The notes: a model not told the origin generated them from the letters alone. DNA of 53,376 nt from Marivita cryptomonadis (GCF_002115725.1 NZ_JFKD01000023.1:1-53376), one strand, 5' to 3'; numbered from the stretch's first letter, positions 1 to 8,298 are shown. Numbers and translations: made by a program.

Positions 1-11
1 TCGGAAACCTT

Positions 12-41
12 GCGTTCCTCCCTGCCTCAAGGGAGGAACGC
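12..41. repeat. Perfect hairpin, 12-bp stem
   Basis: A 12-bp stem (gcgttcctccct and its exact complement) encloses a 6-nt loop. No T-run follows on either side, so it is not a convincing intrinsic terminator, although it lies downstream of the minus-strand repA. It could be a recombination scar or an element end. I see nothing else between it and the repA stop codon at 202. Confidence 0.5.
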
Positions 42-201
42 GAGAGCGGCCCTTGGCCGCTTCACGCTGTGATCTGACATTCCGGAGACACCTGAGATGG
101 GTATGTCGGCTTGTCGCGAAGCAGGACGGGGCCAAAGCATTCTGCGATCCAGCCACCGGGCTTAGGTTAAAACAAGAATTACACAGGTGCGAGATATCAA
201 C

Positions 202-1230
202 CTATGGTCGCCCACGCTGCTCAACCCATTTGCGGCAAAATCCGAGAAACGCCATCTCAGGATTACGCGGTGCCTGTGTCGCCCAACGCCGCCATTCCTG
301 CTCGATCATATGTACGTCCCAACCTGGGGCTGCAGCACGTGCCATGTCATAGACTTCAGGATCAAGTGAGGGAATTTTAGCTTCTTCGGATATTTCGGCT
401 CCAACCGTACCCCGGCTCCGCACAAGGAGATGATCACGATCATCGTCAATGCGGATACGGTAATCTGGCATGTGGCTGTATTCCTCGTCTTCCTTGGCGA
501 TCGTCATCACAAGGCGGCGAAATTCGCGCAGAGTGGAACCTGAACCACATTTCTTCTGCAGCACCTCCATGGATACGCGCCATTCTTTCTGACGACCACA
601 ATGCTTGCGGGCCAACTCATATATACGCCGCTCAAGGGGCTTGCGCAGCCTGAAATATTCCCGGCTAAGCGTGAGAACTTCTTGGGCGCGGATTGCATTG
701 AAGACCCAGTCACTGAGCTTCACCTCAACCTCCTGCATGCGTCCATCCCGTGTTTCACGCACGATCCTCGCACGCTCAATCAAACCAAAAGTTTCAAAGA
801 TTTCTTGACCACCAGTGGTGATGTTCGTCGATATACGTGTGCCCGCAAGTCTTTCCATAGCAGCCTTGAGCAAATTGTAACCACGTCCAGTGGTCATGCG
901 GTTGGTAGCTTTGAGGAGATCAGCGGCTTGGAACCGAATTATCTGTTGGGGCTCCTTGCCATCATTCATGCCCTTTATGAGGCTCGAAATGCAGTAGATC
1001 AGGATATCACGGTCATGGACAGTGGCAAGCCCATCTACAGAAGGCTTGATCTCAATGGTCACCCCATTGTGCTCATAGCGACGCGGCCGGATGTCAGGCT
1101 TCGTCGATAAAGAAAAGATCGGATGTTCCATGGACCCCATGTCACCCTTGGGCGCAGCATCAAGAATGTCGCAGACGAAAAAGTCGCCTTGTGGATGGCG
1201 ATCGGGAAGCAAGGGGTAGTCTGTTGTCAT
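202..1230 (-). CDS. repA: Plasmid replication initiator RepA (RPA family), first copy
   Basis: The 342-residue product resembles the replication initiator protein A (RPA) family found on Rhodobacteraceae plasmids. Such proteins bind iterons at the origin and start plasmid replication in the cytoplasm. Blocks shared with the second initiator at 11818 include LLPD.HPQ.D.F.CD near the N-terminus, KLSDWVFNAIR near the middle, YFRLRKP.ERR.YE.ARKHCG, and AAPGWDV plus FCRKW..RRGRP at the C-terminus. I chose the ATG at 1230 because it aligns with the second copy; an upstream ATG at 1254 would add eight residues with no counterpart. Iteron-like repeats lie directly upstream (1244-1471). Length and motifs suggest an intact gene, so the replicon may be active. 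The family call is from recalled motifs; specific DNA binding is inferred. Confidence 0.9.
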   Translation of the reverse strand: MTTDYPLLPDRHPQGDFFVCDILDAAPKGDMGSMEHPIFSLSTKPDIRPRRYEHNGVTIEIKPSVDGLATVHDRDILIYCISSLIKGMNDGKEPQQIIRFQAADLLKATNRMTTGRGYNLLKAAMERLAGTRISTNITTGGQEIFETFGLIERARIVRETRDGRMQEVEVKLSDWVFNAIRAQEVLTLSREYFRLRKPLERRIYELARKHCGRQKEWRVSMEVLQKKCGSGSTLREFRRLVMTIAKEDEEYSHMPDYRIRIDDDRDHLLVRSRGTVGAEISEEAKIPSLDPEVYDMARAAAPGWDVHMIEQEWRRWATQAPRNPEMAFLGFCRKWVEQRGRP

Positions 1231-1243
1231 GGGGCACCTGAAA

Positions 1244-1337
1244 CGACACTTCACACACAGGACACATTACAACGACACTTCACACACGCAAAGCAAAAAC
1301 GACACTTCACACACGGTCACTTCGACACTTCACACAC
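1244..1337. repeat. Iteron-like direct repeats, family 1 (4 copies)
   Basis: Four exact copies of cgacacttcacacac start at 1244, 1273, 1300 and 1323, just upstream of the minus-strand repA. Spacing is 29, 27 and 23 bp. Short direct repeats next to an RPA-type initiator are the usual form of initiator binding sites, so I read these as part of the origin; binding itself is inferred. Confidence 0.75.
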
Positions 1338-1408
1338 ATCCCACCAAAAAAAACAGCACTTACTACAAGTTACGAATCAAATTCCAAAAGGAACCGAGGA
1401 AGTTTTAC

Positions 1409-1471
1409 GAATCACCACTTTACACACGGTGAATCACCACTTTACACACGGTGAATCACCACTTTACACAC
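1409..1471. repeat. Iteron-like tandem repeats, family 2 (3 copies, 22-bp period)
   Basis: Three head-to-tail copies of a 22-bp unit with the core ccactttacacacgg run from 1409, 1431 and 1453; the third lacks its last bases. The core resembles family 1 (ctt.acacac), so both may be bound by the same RepA. The 22-bp period is about two helical turns, which puts all copies on one face of the DNA. Confidence 0.75.
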
Positions 1472-1489
1472 AGCAAGAGTCTGTAAACA

Positions 1490-1560
1490 CCTGAAATATA
1501 TAAAAAAATCGTCCTTTTTTCACTCCGTAACACAGATCTAACACTCATTTAACACCACAA
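1490..1560. other. AT-rich origin segment with three phased TAACAC boxes
   Basis: Next to the iterons is an A/T-rich stretch with A- and T-runs, followed by TAACAC at 1528, 1539 and 1550, exactly 11 bp apart. This fits a DNA-unwinding element or a protein-binding cluster of oriV. A similar triplet in the opposite orientation lies upstream of the second repA (11717-11744). The 1561-1718 stretch before the IS shows no other structure I recognise. Confidence 0.5.
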
Positions 1561-1718
1561 AGCATCGAGGCATTGAGAGGTGGTCCTTGTTCTTCGTCCA
1601 CGCTAGTTATCCGACGAAGTCATTCGCCAGACACAAGACCTATCCCCACATTCCCCAAGTAAGGCGCTAATTTCGCTGTCGTGACCGTGTTGTTTCCGAT
1701 ATAAATCATGGTGTTAGT

Positions 1719-2871
1719 GGCTGCGAGGGGCGCGTTTCCACACTACACGACTCTCTTCCGCTTTGAGATGGATTGCCATGGATCGAGAGCGGCGATTGGA
1801 TTGCTTCGTAGGAGCCTTCGCACCTCGTCGAAACCAGTGCGGAACCAGGACTTCGCATAGTGACCGTGAGTCTTGCGTGTCAGCTTTCCCGTACCGATGA
1901 GTGCTGAGGCGGTCTTGTTGGCCCAGGCGATGGCCATGGCGACGATTGCCAGCAGCAGGCTCAGCTTTTCGGCGGTCTGCATCCGGGTGTCTTCCAGGTT
2001 CAGGCCGCGGGTCTTGGCGTCCCCGAAGAGACATTCGATCGACCATCTGCGCCGGTAGGCGTTCAGGGCGTTCTGATCCGGCACATTGCTTGCAACGATG
2101 AGCAACTCGCCACCCTTGATGCGTTTGGCGGCGAAAGTCAGTGTCAGCGCCTCCGCGTCCCCCTGGGCCGGGAATGTTGCCTGGAATTTCCGCCCGGGCC
2201 GACGTTTTGCAAGCAGTGAACGCAGTCTCAAACGCTTCCCGTCCTCAGTGATCACGATCATCCCCGCCTTTACACGGATCGCGAACGGGATGCCGCGCGC
2301 CTCGAGAAAGTTGAGCCATTCCAGACCGATGAACTCCCGATCTGCCAGAAGGAGCTTAACCGATCCGGCGCCAAACAGGGCAAGGTAACGCCGCAAAAGT
2401 GCGATGCGTTCCTCGGCATTGCTGCTCCCGGCCTTGTCCAGCACCGTCCACATCAACGGCACCCGAAACCGCTGCGTCGTGATCGCCAGCATCAGGATGT
2501 TGACGTCGCGCGCGCCGATCTTCCAGTTCGTCCGGTCGAGACATAGATGCCAGGTCCCGGACAGGCCGAGGAGACGAACCACGAGGCCTGCCGACCAGTC
2601 CTCGGGTAGACTGACGTGCTGGAAGAAGCGTTGCAGCCGCCGATAGGTCGATGCAATCAGAACCGATCCCGCGCGCTCGCAGGCAAGGTGGCTGAGGTTC
2701 ACCGTGCGGGCGCTGACCATAGCCACGATCAGAAGGCTCAGCGTCTCGAGCCGAGATTTGCTCAGCCGTATATGCGGTGACAACCTCGACGAGAGGGCGG
2801 TGATAGCCTGAGGAGTCATAATGGCGTCCTTTGCCGGGAGGGAGTCCTCCAGAAAACCACCTTTCGCAGCC
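1719..2871 (-). mobile_element. IS4-family insertion sequence
   Basis: The transposase gene is bracketed by imperfect inverted ends: ggctgcgaggg at the left and the complement of ggctgcgaaagg at the right. Weaker similarity extends several bases further outward on both sides, so the true ends may lie near 1709 and 2881. I could not find a matching target duplication, which suggests that one flank has been rearranged. The right end abuts a truncated IS1380 transposase. Confidence 0.6.
1743..2819 (-). CDS. IS4-family transposase
   Basis: The 358-residue protein is a DDE transposase. Visible parts are CLDRTNWKIG (first Asp), LLADREFIG (second Asp) and YRRRWSIECLFGDAK, which carries the catalytic Glu in the Y-R-E-K arrangement of the IS4 family. 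The start at 2819 (MTPQAITALSS) fits the family; an upstream ATG at 2909 would add 30 residues that run into the right end of the element. No internal stop is seen and the length is normal for the family, so it may be active. It lies between the first origin and the IS1380 fragment. Confidence 0.85.
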   Translation of the reverse strand: MTPQAITALSSRLSPHIRLSKSRLETLSLLIVAMVSARTVNLSHLACERAGSVLIASTYRRLQRFFQHVSLPEDWSAGLVVRLLGLSGTWHLCLDRTNWKIGARDVNILMLAITTQRFRVPLMWTVLDKAGSSNAEERIALLRRYLALFGAGSVKLLLADREFIGLEWLNFLEARGIPFAIRVKAGMIVITEDGKRLRLRSLLAKRRPGRKFQATFPAQGDAEALTLTFAAKRIKGGELLIVASNVPDQNALNAYRRRWSIECLFGDAKTRGLNLEDTRMQTAEKLSLLLAIVAMAIAWANKTASALIGTGKLTRKTHGHYAKSWFRTGFDEVRRLLRSNPIAALDPWQSISKRKRVV

Positions 2872-2907
2872 CTCAACCACCCAGTGTCGTGCAGTGTGGC
2901 GCGTTTC

Positions 2908-3342
2908 ATGGATCACCCAGAGGGTGCGGGCTCGCAGCGGGCAGATCGGGTCGATTTCGACCCTCGTGTCCGGGTGGAGTTTCACGGCACGCAGCTCAGT
3001 TCCGACGGCGGCCTGCTGTTGATGCGCGAGTTGGATGATGCGCTTGGGCTGTCCGATCTGGCGGCAGCAGCACTACGCGACACCCGGCACAGCAAGAACA
3101 CCGTCCATCGTCTTGACGGGCTGTTCCGGCAATCGGTGTTCGGGCGACTGGCCGGATATGAAGACGTCAACGACGCTGACCGGCTGGCCCTCGATCCAGT
3201 CATGCGTCAGGTCGTGGGCGGCCATGCCGTTGACGCGCAAGCTGCCTCGGCCTCGCAGATGGGACGGTTCGAGACCGAGACGCTAGCCCTGCCCGAGAAC
3301 CGGGCGGCGCTGGCCGACCTGAACGGCCAATGGATCGCGTGA
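2908..3342 (+). pseudogene. IS1380-family transposase, N-terminal fragment
   Basis: About 140 residues of a typical IS1380 N-terminus are readable from MDHPEGAGS through HGTQLSSDGGLLLMRELDDA and YEDVNDADRLALDPVMRQV to ADLNGQWI. Family members normally continue for about 300 more residues with WIDRV. Here the frame stops at 3342 and the DNA switches to the tail of a giant surface-protein gene. The catalytic domain is missing, so this is a dead remnant. Its left side is cut close by the IS4 element. Confidence 0.85.
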
Positions 3343-3566
3343 CGGTGACATCGCTCACCGGGGCGGGCAACGATGCCAGTGCCGCGGTCTTCAACGGCCA
3401 GACCAATGCCGGCGCCATTACCTCGACAGTTACTGGAGCCAATGTTGGAATCTTCTCGTTCAGCGGTGAAATTCAAAGCGCGTCGGTTGGTGTATCGGGC
3501 AACAGCATCGGCGCCACCTCGGTGGGTAACTTCACAACAAGCTCGGTAATCCGCGCAAGCCGCTGA
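3343..3566 (+). pseudogene. C-terminal remnant of a second giant HfaD-like repeat protein
   Basis: About 74 residues are readable, including VFNGQTNAGAITS, FSFSGEIQSASVGVSGNSI and SVGNFTTSSVIRAS. They match, motif for motif and in the same order, the last part of the 1783-residue protein at 46435-51786 (AFNTQSNSGDITS, SVGVSNNSI, SIGNFATSTVTR). Everything upstream is gone, replaced by the IS1380 fragment. A weak terminator follows, as after the intact gene. It is therefore the end of a deleted paralogue and not an independent small gene. Confidence 0.75.
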
Positions 3567-3581
3567 AGACCATGAAATAGG

Positions 3582-3618
3582 AAGACCCCCGGCGCAGGCG
3601 GGGATCTTCGGCATTTTT
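3582..3618 (+). terminator. Likely intrinsic terminator after the HfaD-like remnant
   Basis: Arms gaagacccc and gggatcttc pair with one C-A mismatch, followed by ggcattttt. It resembles, in position and purpose, the stronger hairpin that follows the intact giant gene at 51802. Confidence 0.5.
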
Positions 3619-3879
3619 ACCTTTGAATCAGACTATATCGTAGCTATTGCAAGATCTGGGCGTCATCGCGAGGGATGGTTCGAAAGTTGTGTGTCCCTTG
3701 CCATAGAATTTACTGCAGCCCTGGGGAGAAATGTCCCGGAAGGATCTCAACTTTAAGGTCTGAGGCAGCATAAGTTCAGTCGGTTACACACGCTTCATGG
3801 CGTTTCCCTGACATGAAGCGTACATTGGACATCGTTTGTATCGACCGCTATCAACCAAAAAATAACTGGGCAGGCAGCC
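3619..3879. promoter_or_regulatory. Intergenic region with a 9-bp inverted repeat upstream of the kds operon
   Basis: The inverted repeat cgcttcatg (3791-3799) / catgaagcg (3812-3820) is perfect, with a 12-nt spacer. It sits 60 bp before the kdsD start, a plausible operator position. I see no confident -35/-10 pair and no gene in the rest of the stretch. Confidence 0.4.
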
Positions 3880-4830
3880 ATGACAGATACTCCTTCCTCG
3901 ATAGCCCGCACTGTACTGACTATTGAGGCACGAGCGCTGATGCAGCTGTCTGAGGAACTTCCCCAAAATTTCGATGAGGTGGTTTCTCGTCTTCTCAGGT
4001 TACAAGGTCGGGTAATTGTCTCCGGCATGGGAAAATCTGGACACGTGGCAAATAAAATAGCTGCCACACTGGCTTCAACAGGGACTCCTGCACAAGCCAT
4101 ACATCCCGCAGAGGCAAGCCACGGTGATCTTGGCATGATCACAAAGTCAGATGCAGTCATTCTCATCTCGAACTCCGGTGAGACGAAAGAACTGGTTGAC
4201 ATAATTGCCTACTGCACCCGATTTGATATTCCACTCGTCGCGATGACCAAACGTAGCAATAGTACACTTGCACGTGCAGCAGACCACGTCCTTCAATTGC
4301 CTGATGTTCCTGAAGCCTGTGCGTTACAATTAGCGCCTACGACCTCAACCACGTTGAGCATGGCACTCGGGGACGCACTGGCGGTCGCCTTGATGCAGCA
4401 TCGAGGCTTCGACCGTGAAACGTATCATTCATTCCACCCAGGAGGTACGCTTGGAGCGCAACTTTTACGCGTTTCCGCTATCATGCATCGAAATGGAGCT
4501 TTGCCAATAGTCAGCCCTGACACACCAATGGGTGAAACACTGGTGATAATGAGCACCAAGGGTTTTGGAGTAGCTGCAGTGATCGAAGCCGGCATTTTGA
4601 AAGGTATTATTACTGATGGTGACTTGCGCAGAAATCTTGATGGGCTCACGGAACGAACAGCTGGCGACGTCGCAACATATAGTCCACACAGCATTAATCC
4701 TGATGCATTATTGACAGAAGCTCTCGCCCTGATGAACGCTCATAAAATTAGTACATTAATGGTAACGGATGAGGGCTTTCTCCTTGGTCTGGTTCATATT
4801 CATGATCTCTTGCGGGCAGGTGTCGCATGA
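3880..4830 (+). CDS. kdsD: Arabinose-5-phosphate isomerase (KdsD/KpsF)
   Basis: The 316-residue enzyme should convert ribulose-5-phosphate to arabinose-5-phosphate, the first step of Kdo synthesis, in the cytoplasm. An N-terminal SIS domain shows GMGKSGHVANKIAATLASTG (from about residue 49), EASHGDLGM with the family's active-site His, and ISNSGETKE. Two CBS repeats fill the C-terminal third, including IIEAGILKGIITDGDLRRNL-type and MVTDEGFLLGLVHIHDLL segments. Its stop overlaps the kdsB start by 4 nt (ATGA), so the three kds genes form an operon. It is AT-richer than the plasmid backbone. Chromosomal kds genes are expected elsewhere in a Gram-negative, so this is probably an extra, capsule- or glycan-linked copy. 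Confidence 0.93.
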   Translation: MTDTPSSIARTVLTIEARALMQLSEELPQNFDEVVSRLLRLQGRVIVSGMGKSGHVANKIAATLASTGTPAQAIHPAEASHGDLGMITKSDAVILISNSGETKELVDIIAYCTRFDIPLVAMTKRSNSTLARAADHVLQLPDVPEACALQLAPTTSTTLSMALGDALAVALMQHRGFDRETYHSFHPGGTLGAQLLRVSAIMHRNGALPIVSPDTPMGETLVIMSTKGFGVAAVIEAGILKGIITDGDLRRNLDGLTERTAGDVATYSPHSINPDALLTEALALMNAHKISTLMVTDEGFLLGLVHIHDLLRAGVA

Positions 4831-5612
4831 GTGTAGCCATCTTTATCCCGGCGCGTTACGCATCAACACGTTATCCAGGTAAACCACTCATCGAATTAAC
4901 AGGAGCGACTGGAATCAAGAAAACTCTGATCCAGCGCACTTGGGAAGTAGCGCTGAAAGTATCTGGGGTCGATAGTATCCATGTGCTGACTGATGATGAC
5001 CAAATTGCAGAAGCCACACGGGCTTTTGGTGGAAATGTCTTGATGACGTCCTCAAAGCCGTGCAACGGTTCAGAACGATGTGCCGAAGGGCTAGCACAGC
5101 TCGGGTTCAGGCCAGACATAGTAATTAATCTTCAAGGTGATGCACCATTAACACCACATTGGTTTGTTGAAGCTCTTATTGATTCAATGCAGCATGAAAC
5201 TCAAGTGGTAACGCCCGTTGTCAGATGTGATGTGGACACTTTGACTAATTTTGTTGCTGACCGGAAACATGGGCGCGTCGGTGGTACAACCGCTGTCATG
5301 CGCAGTGATCACACCGCGCTTTATTTTTCAAAAGAGGTTTTACCCTATATCAATGAATTAGCAGAGCCGCCAGAGGTCTGGCATCATGTTGGTGTATACG
5401 GTTATACACCCCAAGCGCTGCAAGCATATGCATCTTGGAAAGAAGGCCGTCTTGAGCGTGCGGAAGGACTTGAGCAACTACGCTTTCTCGAAAACGATAT
5501 TCCAATAAAATGTATTCCAGTTGACGCACGAGGACGGATGTTTTGGGAACTTAACAATCCAGTAGATGTAAGCCGGATTGAAATGGTTCTTCAGAAGGAA
5601 GGGATTGTATGA
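4827..5612 (+). CDS. kdsB: CMP-Kdo synthetase (3-deoxy-manno-octulosonate cytidylyltransferase)
   Basis: The 261-residue protein is a nucleotidyltransferase that should activate Kdo with CTP. It begins with the family motif IPARYASTRYPGKPL and keeps VLTDDDQIAEA and NLQGDAPL. Two positions differ from the KdsB proteins I know: the usual QGDEPL reads QGDAPL, and the usual H.SGT.R.AE region reads PCNGSERCAE. These changes might alter the sugar acceptor or simply mark a divergent KpsU-like branch. It overlaps kdsD by 4 nt at its start and kdsA by 4 nt at its end, implying translational coupling. The cytidylyltransferase call is secure; the exact sugar is less so. Confidence 0.85.
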   Translation: MSVAIFIPARYASTRYPGKPLIELTGATGIKKTLIQRTWEVALKVSGVDSIHVLTDDDQIAEATRAFGGNVLMTSSKPCNGSERCAEGLAQLGFRPDIVINLQGDAPLTPHWFVEALIDSMQHETQVVTPVVRCDVDTLTNFVADRKHGRVGGTTAVMRSDHTALYFSKEVLPYINELAEPPEVWHHVGVYGYTPQALQAYASWKEGRLERAEGLEQLRFLENDIPIKCIPVDARGRMFWELNNPVDVSRIEMVLQKEGIV

Positions 5613-6430
5613 ACATCGTAGAAATTGGGAACATGTCTGTTTGTAATACAGCTCCTTTTTCACTTATTGCTGGCCCCTGTCAGCTAGAATCTCTCGATCA
5701 TGCGCGAATGCTTGCTGAAAAAATCGCAATGGCGGCTGATGCTAGTGGCACTCCTTGGATTTTTAAAGCGAGCTATGACAAGGCAAACCGCTCTTCGCTC
5801 AAAGGTGTACGGGGTCTTGGAATTGATGAAGGGCTCACAATTCTAGGCAAAATCAGAAAAGAGTTCCAAGTTCCCGTTCTGACTGACGTTCATGAAGCTG
5901 AACAGTGCGCAGTTGTAGCGCAAGCTGTGGATATTCTTCAAATCCCAGCTTTTCTCTCACGACAAACAGACTTGTTGCTAGCTGCTGGGCAAACTCAAGC
6001 TGTAATCAATGTAAAAAAAGGTCAGTTCTTAGCGCCGTGGGACATGGCGAACGTTGCCGCCAAAATCGAATCTACAGGCAACAATCGCATCATGTTATGC
6101 GAGAGAGGAGCAAGTTTTGGGTATAACATGCTAGTCTCTGACATGCGATCTCTCCCAATTATGGCTCAGACAGGATACCCAGTGGTGTTTGATGCTACAC
6201 ACTCGGTGCAACTCCCAGGTGGGCAAGGGGAAAGATCGGGTGGACAGAGGGAATTTGTTGCACCACTTGCACGTGCCGCTGTTGCCGTCGGGATTGCTGC
6301 TATATTTATTGAAACGCACGAAGCACCAGAAAATGCACCCTCCGATGGACCAAACATGATTCCAATTGACCAACTTACTGAATTGTTATTGATCTTGAAT
6401 CAAATAGATCGCATTGCAAAACTTGCTTGA
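5609..6430 (+). CDS. kdsA: Kdo-8-phosphate synthase (KdsA)
   Basis: The 273-residue enzyme condenses arabinose-5-phosphate with phosphoenolpyruvate to give Kdo-8-phosphate. Recognisable motifs in order are AGPCQLES, FKASYDKANRSS, LTDVHE, INVKKGQFLAPWDM, CERGASFGYNMLVSDMR and FDATHSVQLPGG. The Cys in GPCQ and in CERG are in positions typical of the metal-dependent class, but I do not assign the class firmly. It is the last gene of the kdsD-kdsB-kdsA operon. No kdsC phosphatase gene is present, so Kdo-8-phosphate must be dephosphorylated by an enzyme encoded elsewhere. It converges with the GT25 gene. Confidence 0.93.
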   Translation: MNIVEIGNMSVCNTAPFSLIAGPCQLESLDHARMLAEKIAMAADASGTPWIFKASYDKANRSSLKGVRGLGIDEGLTILGKIRKEFQVPVLTDVHEAEQCAVVAQAVDILQIPAFLSRQTDLLLAAGQTQAVINVKKGQFLAPWDMANVAAKIESTGNNRIMLCERGASFGYNMLVSDMRSLPIMAQTGYPVVFDATHSVQLPGGQGERSGGQREFVAPLARAAVAVGIAAIFIETHEAPENAPSDGPNMIPIDQLTELLLILNQIDRIAKLA

Positions 6431-6516
6431 AATATAGTGGTTTTGGATCAGAGCCATTATCTTTTCTCCTGCGGAATGGAAATCCTTGTCCGAAATTAAA
6501 GGTGTGTATTTAAAAT

Positions 6517-7248
6517 CTACGCTAGTTTTTTGGATAATCTTTTTATAAGCCACCTTCGCCAGTAAGATCTGAATAGTAGTCTTCGGTAACTTTTACGTTT
6601 TTTGTATTTTTGCTTGCGGCGGCCCTTCTCCAGAGTTGATGTGCCTTCTGTCCTATTTTTTTGAATAACTATTCGAGGATTGCAAGCATAACTTTCAAAT
6701 TTTAAGATTGCATCTGGCCAATCTGATGGCTGCACGACTGGCCCATTATAAAAAGCCAAGTAAGTGGCGACTTCTTTAGAAATCATGTACCCTGTTGCCA
6801 AAAAAGGTGGAAGCATTATACGATATGCACATAAGCTTCGCTTGAAAAGCAAACGATCGCGTGTCTTTACATAAGTGTTTTTGTGATCGAACAGCAGCAG
6901 GCCACACGGGGGCTCAATCAAGTTTGGACCAATCTCGAAGAAAGGATGCATAGGAGCTGCGTCATCCTCCAACACGATTGCCGAAGGGGCTTCGCTAGAG
7001 GCAATGCGTTCATAAATAAGTCTATGCGACAGTGCACACGCAAACTCCCCATCAGACATTGGCCGCCCCATGCGCAATTCCGCACCGTCTCTGTCGATGA
7101 GTTCTTCATACATTTTGGGCAATCCATGCCGGCCATCCACACCCCAGATTATTTCAAAGGGCAAACCATGTGCAGTGAGCAGTTCTACCAATGGGCCAGA
7201 ACGCTGCGCATCTTTGAGACTTAGAATGTATATTGGAGGAAATGTCAT
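6517..7248 (-). CDS. Glycosyltransferase family 25 protein
   Basis: This 243-residue protein has the family-25 (LPS biosynthesis) layout: a start with PIYILSLKDAQRSG, a central ACALSHRLIYERI, and the acidic IVLEDDAAP motif that would bind the nucleotide sugar and metal. Its C-terminus is strongly basic (KGRRKQKYKKRKSYRR and more), which suits peripheral membrane binding. I start it at ATG 7248 (MTFPP), close to the first motif; 7257 is also possible. It is AT-rich like the kds genes and convergent with them, so the block probably arrived together to modify LPS or capsule. Donor and acceptor are unknown. Confidence 0.8.
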   Translation of the reverse strand: MTFPPIYILSLKDAQRSGPLVELLTAHGLPFEIIWGVDGRHGLPKMYEELIDRDGAELRMGRPMSDGEFACALSHRLIYERIASSEAPSAIVLEDDAAPMHPFFEIGPNLIEPPCGLLLFDHKNTYVKTRDRLLFKRSLCAYRIMLPPFLATGYMISKEVATYLAFYNGPVVQPSDWPDAILKFESYACNPRIVIQKNRTEGTSTLEKGRRKQKYKKRKSYRRLLFRSYWRRWLIKRLSKKLA

Positions 7249-7530
7249 GCAGCTCAAGTATTTGCGCTTTTTATGTTTTTTTGAGGGTATTCTTAGCTGT
7301 AGAAACCTGCGGTGCTTGATGCTCTAGGCCGTCGCGCTGACGCTCGATTTAGTGCCAATGAACGAGGACCACCGCTGTACTGGGGCATGCTTTTGAGACG
7401 GCGTGCTGCTCTGATCATGCTACCATCTTAACCCCCTTAGTGGCTCCAGATTCAAGAGCCTTTCGGTTGGCATCTTTGTAAGCTTCGCTTGAACCCTGAT
7501 CCACCTTAACTTGGCTGTCCAAAGAGGCTG
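7249..7530. other. Intergenic stretch without recognisable gene
   Basis: This spacer lies between the GT25 gene and the IS630 remnant. It should hold the GT25 promoter. I see no conserved reading frame and no clear hairpin. Confidence 0.4.
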
Positions 7531-7861
7531 AAAGGATCGTTCTGGTGCAGGACAATCTCAACACCCACTGGCCAGCCTCGCTCTACGAGGCGTTCGACCC
7601 GGCCGAGGCCGCCGGATCGCAGAACGGTTCGAGTGGCACTACACACCGAAACATGGCTCCTGGTTCAACATCGCTGAATGCGAACCGAGCATCCTCGCAC
7701 GCCAGTGCCTCGACCGCCGCATCCCCGATCGCGGGAAACTCGAAGAGCAGACTAGGGCATGGGTAATACCTCGCAAACAGGGCGGCACAGCCGTCAAATG
7801 GTGCTTCTCAACCGAGGACGCGCGCATGAAACTCGCCCACCTCTATCCGCAGATAAGCTGA
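7531..7861 (+). pseudogene. IS630-family transposase, C-terminal remnant
   Basis: Reading in two frames recovers the tail of an IS630 DDE transposase: VQDNLNTHWPASLYEAF carries the second catalytic Asp, then after a frameshift near 7610 RFEWHYTPKHGSW.NIAECE supplies the Glu region, followed by CLDRRIP and AWVIPRK, ending MKLAHLYPQIS. The N-terminal two thirds are absent. It marks the right edge of the AT-rich kds/GT25 block. Confidence 0.75.
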
Positions 7862-7890
7862 ATCGCAGGACTAGATGCGGAACTTTTAAA

Positions 7891-8298
7891 TTATTCATTT
7901 CTTGGTGGGACCGGATCATTGATTTTGCTGCGGGTGAATATGGCAGGCGTTGATTTTGGTTGGGCAATATCAGCAGGGTTGCCCCACACAGAAACGAATA
8001 TGGCAGCGCGACCAGATCGACTTAAATGGGCAGGTTCCACCTCGATAATGCGCACACGTAGGTCCGCTTTGCGTTCAAGGGCAGGTCGTACGATATCAGT
8101 GGCTCGTGCACCCAACTTTCCAGCCAAAACAAGTCTTGATTTGCCGAACCCAAATGGCAAACGAGAAGGTCGCTCAACAAAGACCGAAACTGACATGTCA
8201 AGGTTGAGTACCAGAAACGTAGGGTCACCTGGAGAAATACCTGCAGACACAGGATTAAGATTCAAAGCGATCGCCGCTTTGTGAATGATAGGTTGCAT
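7891..8298 (-). CDS. Hypothetical protein, 135 aa
   Basis: I do not recognise this protein. It alternates hydrophobic strand-like segments (TFLVLNLDMSVSVFVERP, RVRIIEVEPAHL, AAIFVSVWGNP) and has no signal peptide. A GAGG stretch precedes the ATG at a suitable distance. A plus-strand frame overlaps most of it (7919-8284), so the coding strand is not certain; the minus frame has the more protein-like composition and the same direction as the next small gene. Confidence 0.4.
   Translation of the reverse strand: MQPIIHKAAIALNLNPVSAGISPGDPTFLVLNLDMSVSVFVERPSRLPFGFGKSRLVLAGKLGARATDIVRPALERKADLRVRIIEVEPAHLSRSGRAAIFVSVWGNPADIAQPKSTPAIFTRSKINDPVPPRNE

Noticed and set aside
12..41. Intrinsic terminator for repA
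   Set aside because: The stem is perfect but there is no T-run on the repA-proximal strand, so I list it only as a hairpin.
53..352. Small plus-strand frame of 99 codons at the window start
   Set aside because: It overlaps the repA 3' end in antisense and has no ribosome site or family likeness.
1244..1471. CRISPR array
   Set aside because: The repeats are short and irregularly spaced or directly tandem, without unique spacers of even length, and no cas genes are near. They fit iterons.
7919..8284. Plus-strand alternative to the small hypothetical gene at 7891-8298
   Set aside because: Composition is Arg/Ser-rich and typical of an antisense frame, but the choice of strand is not certain.
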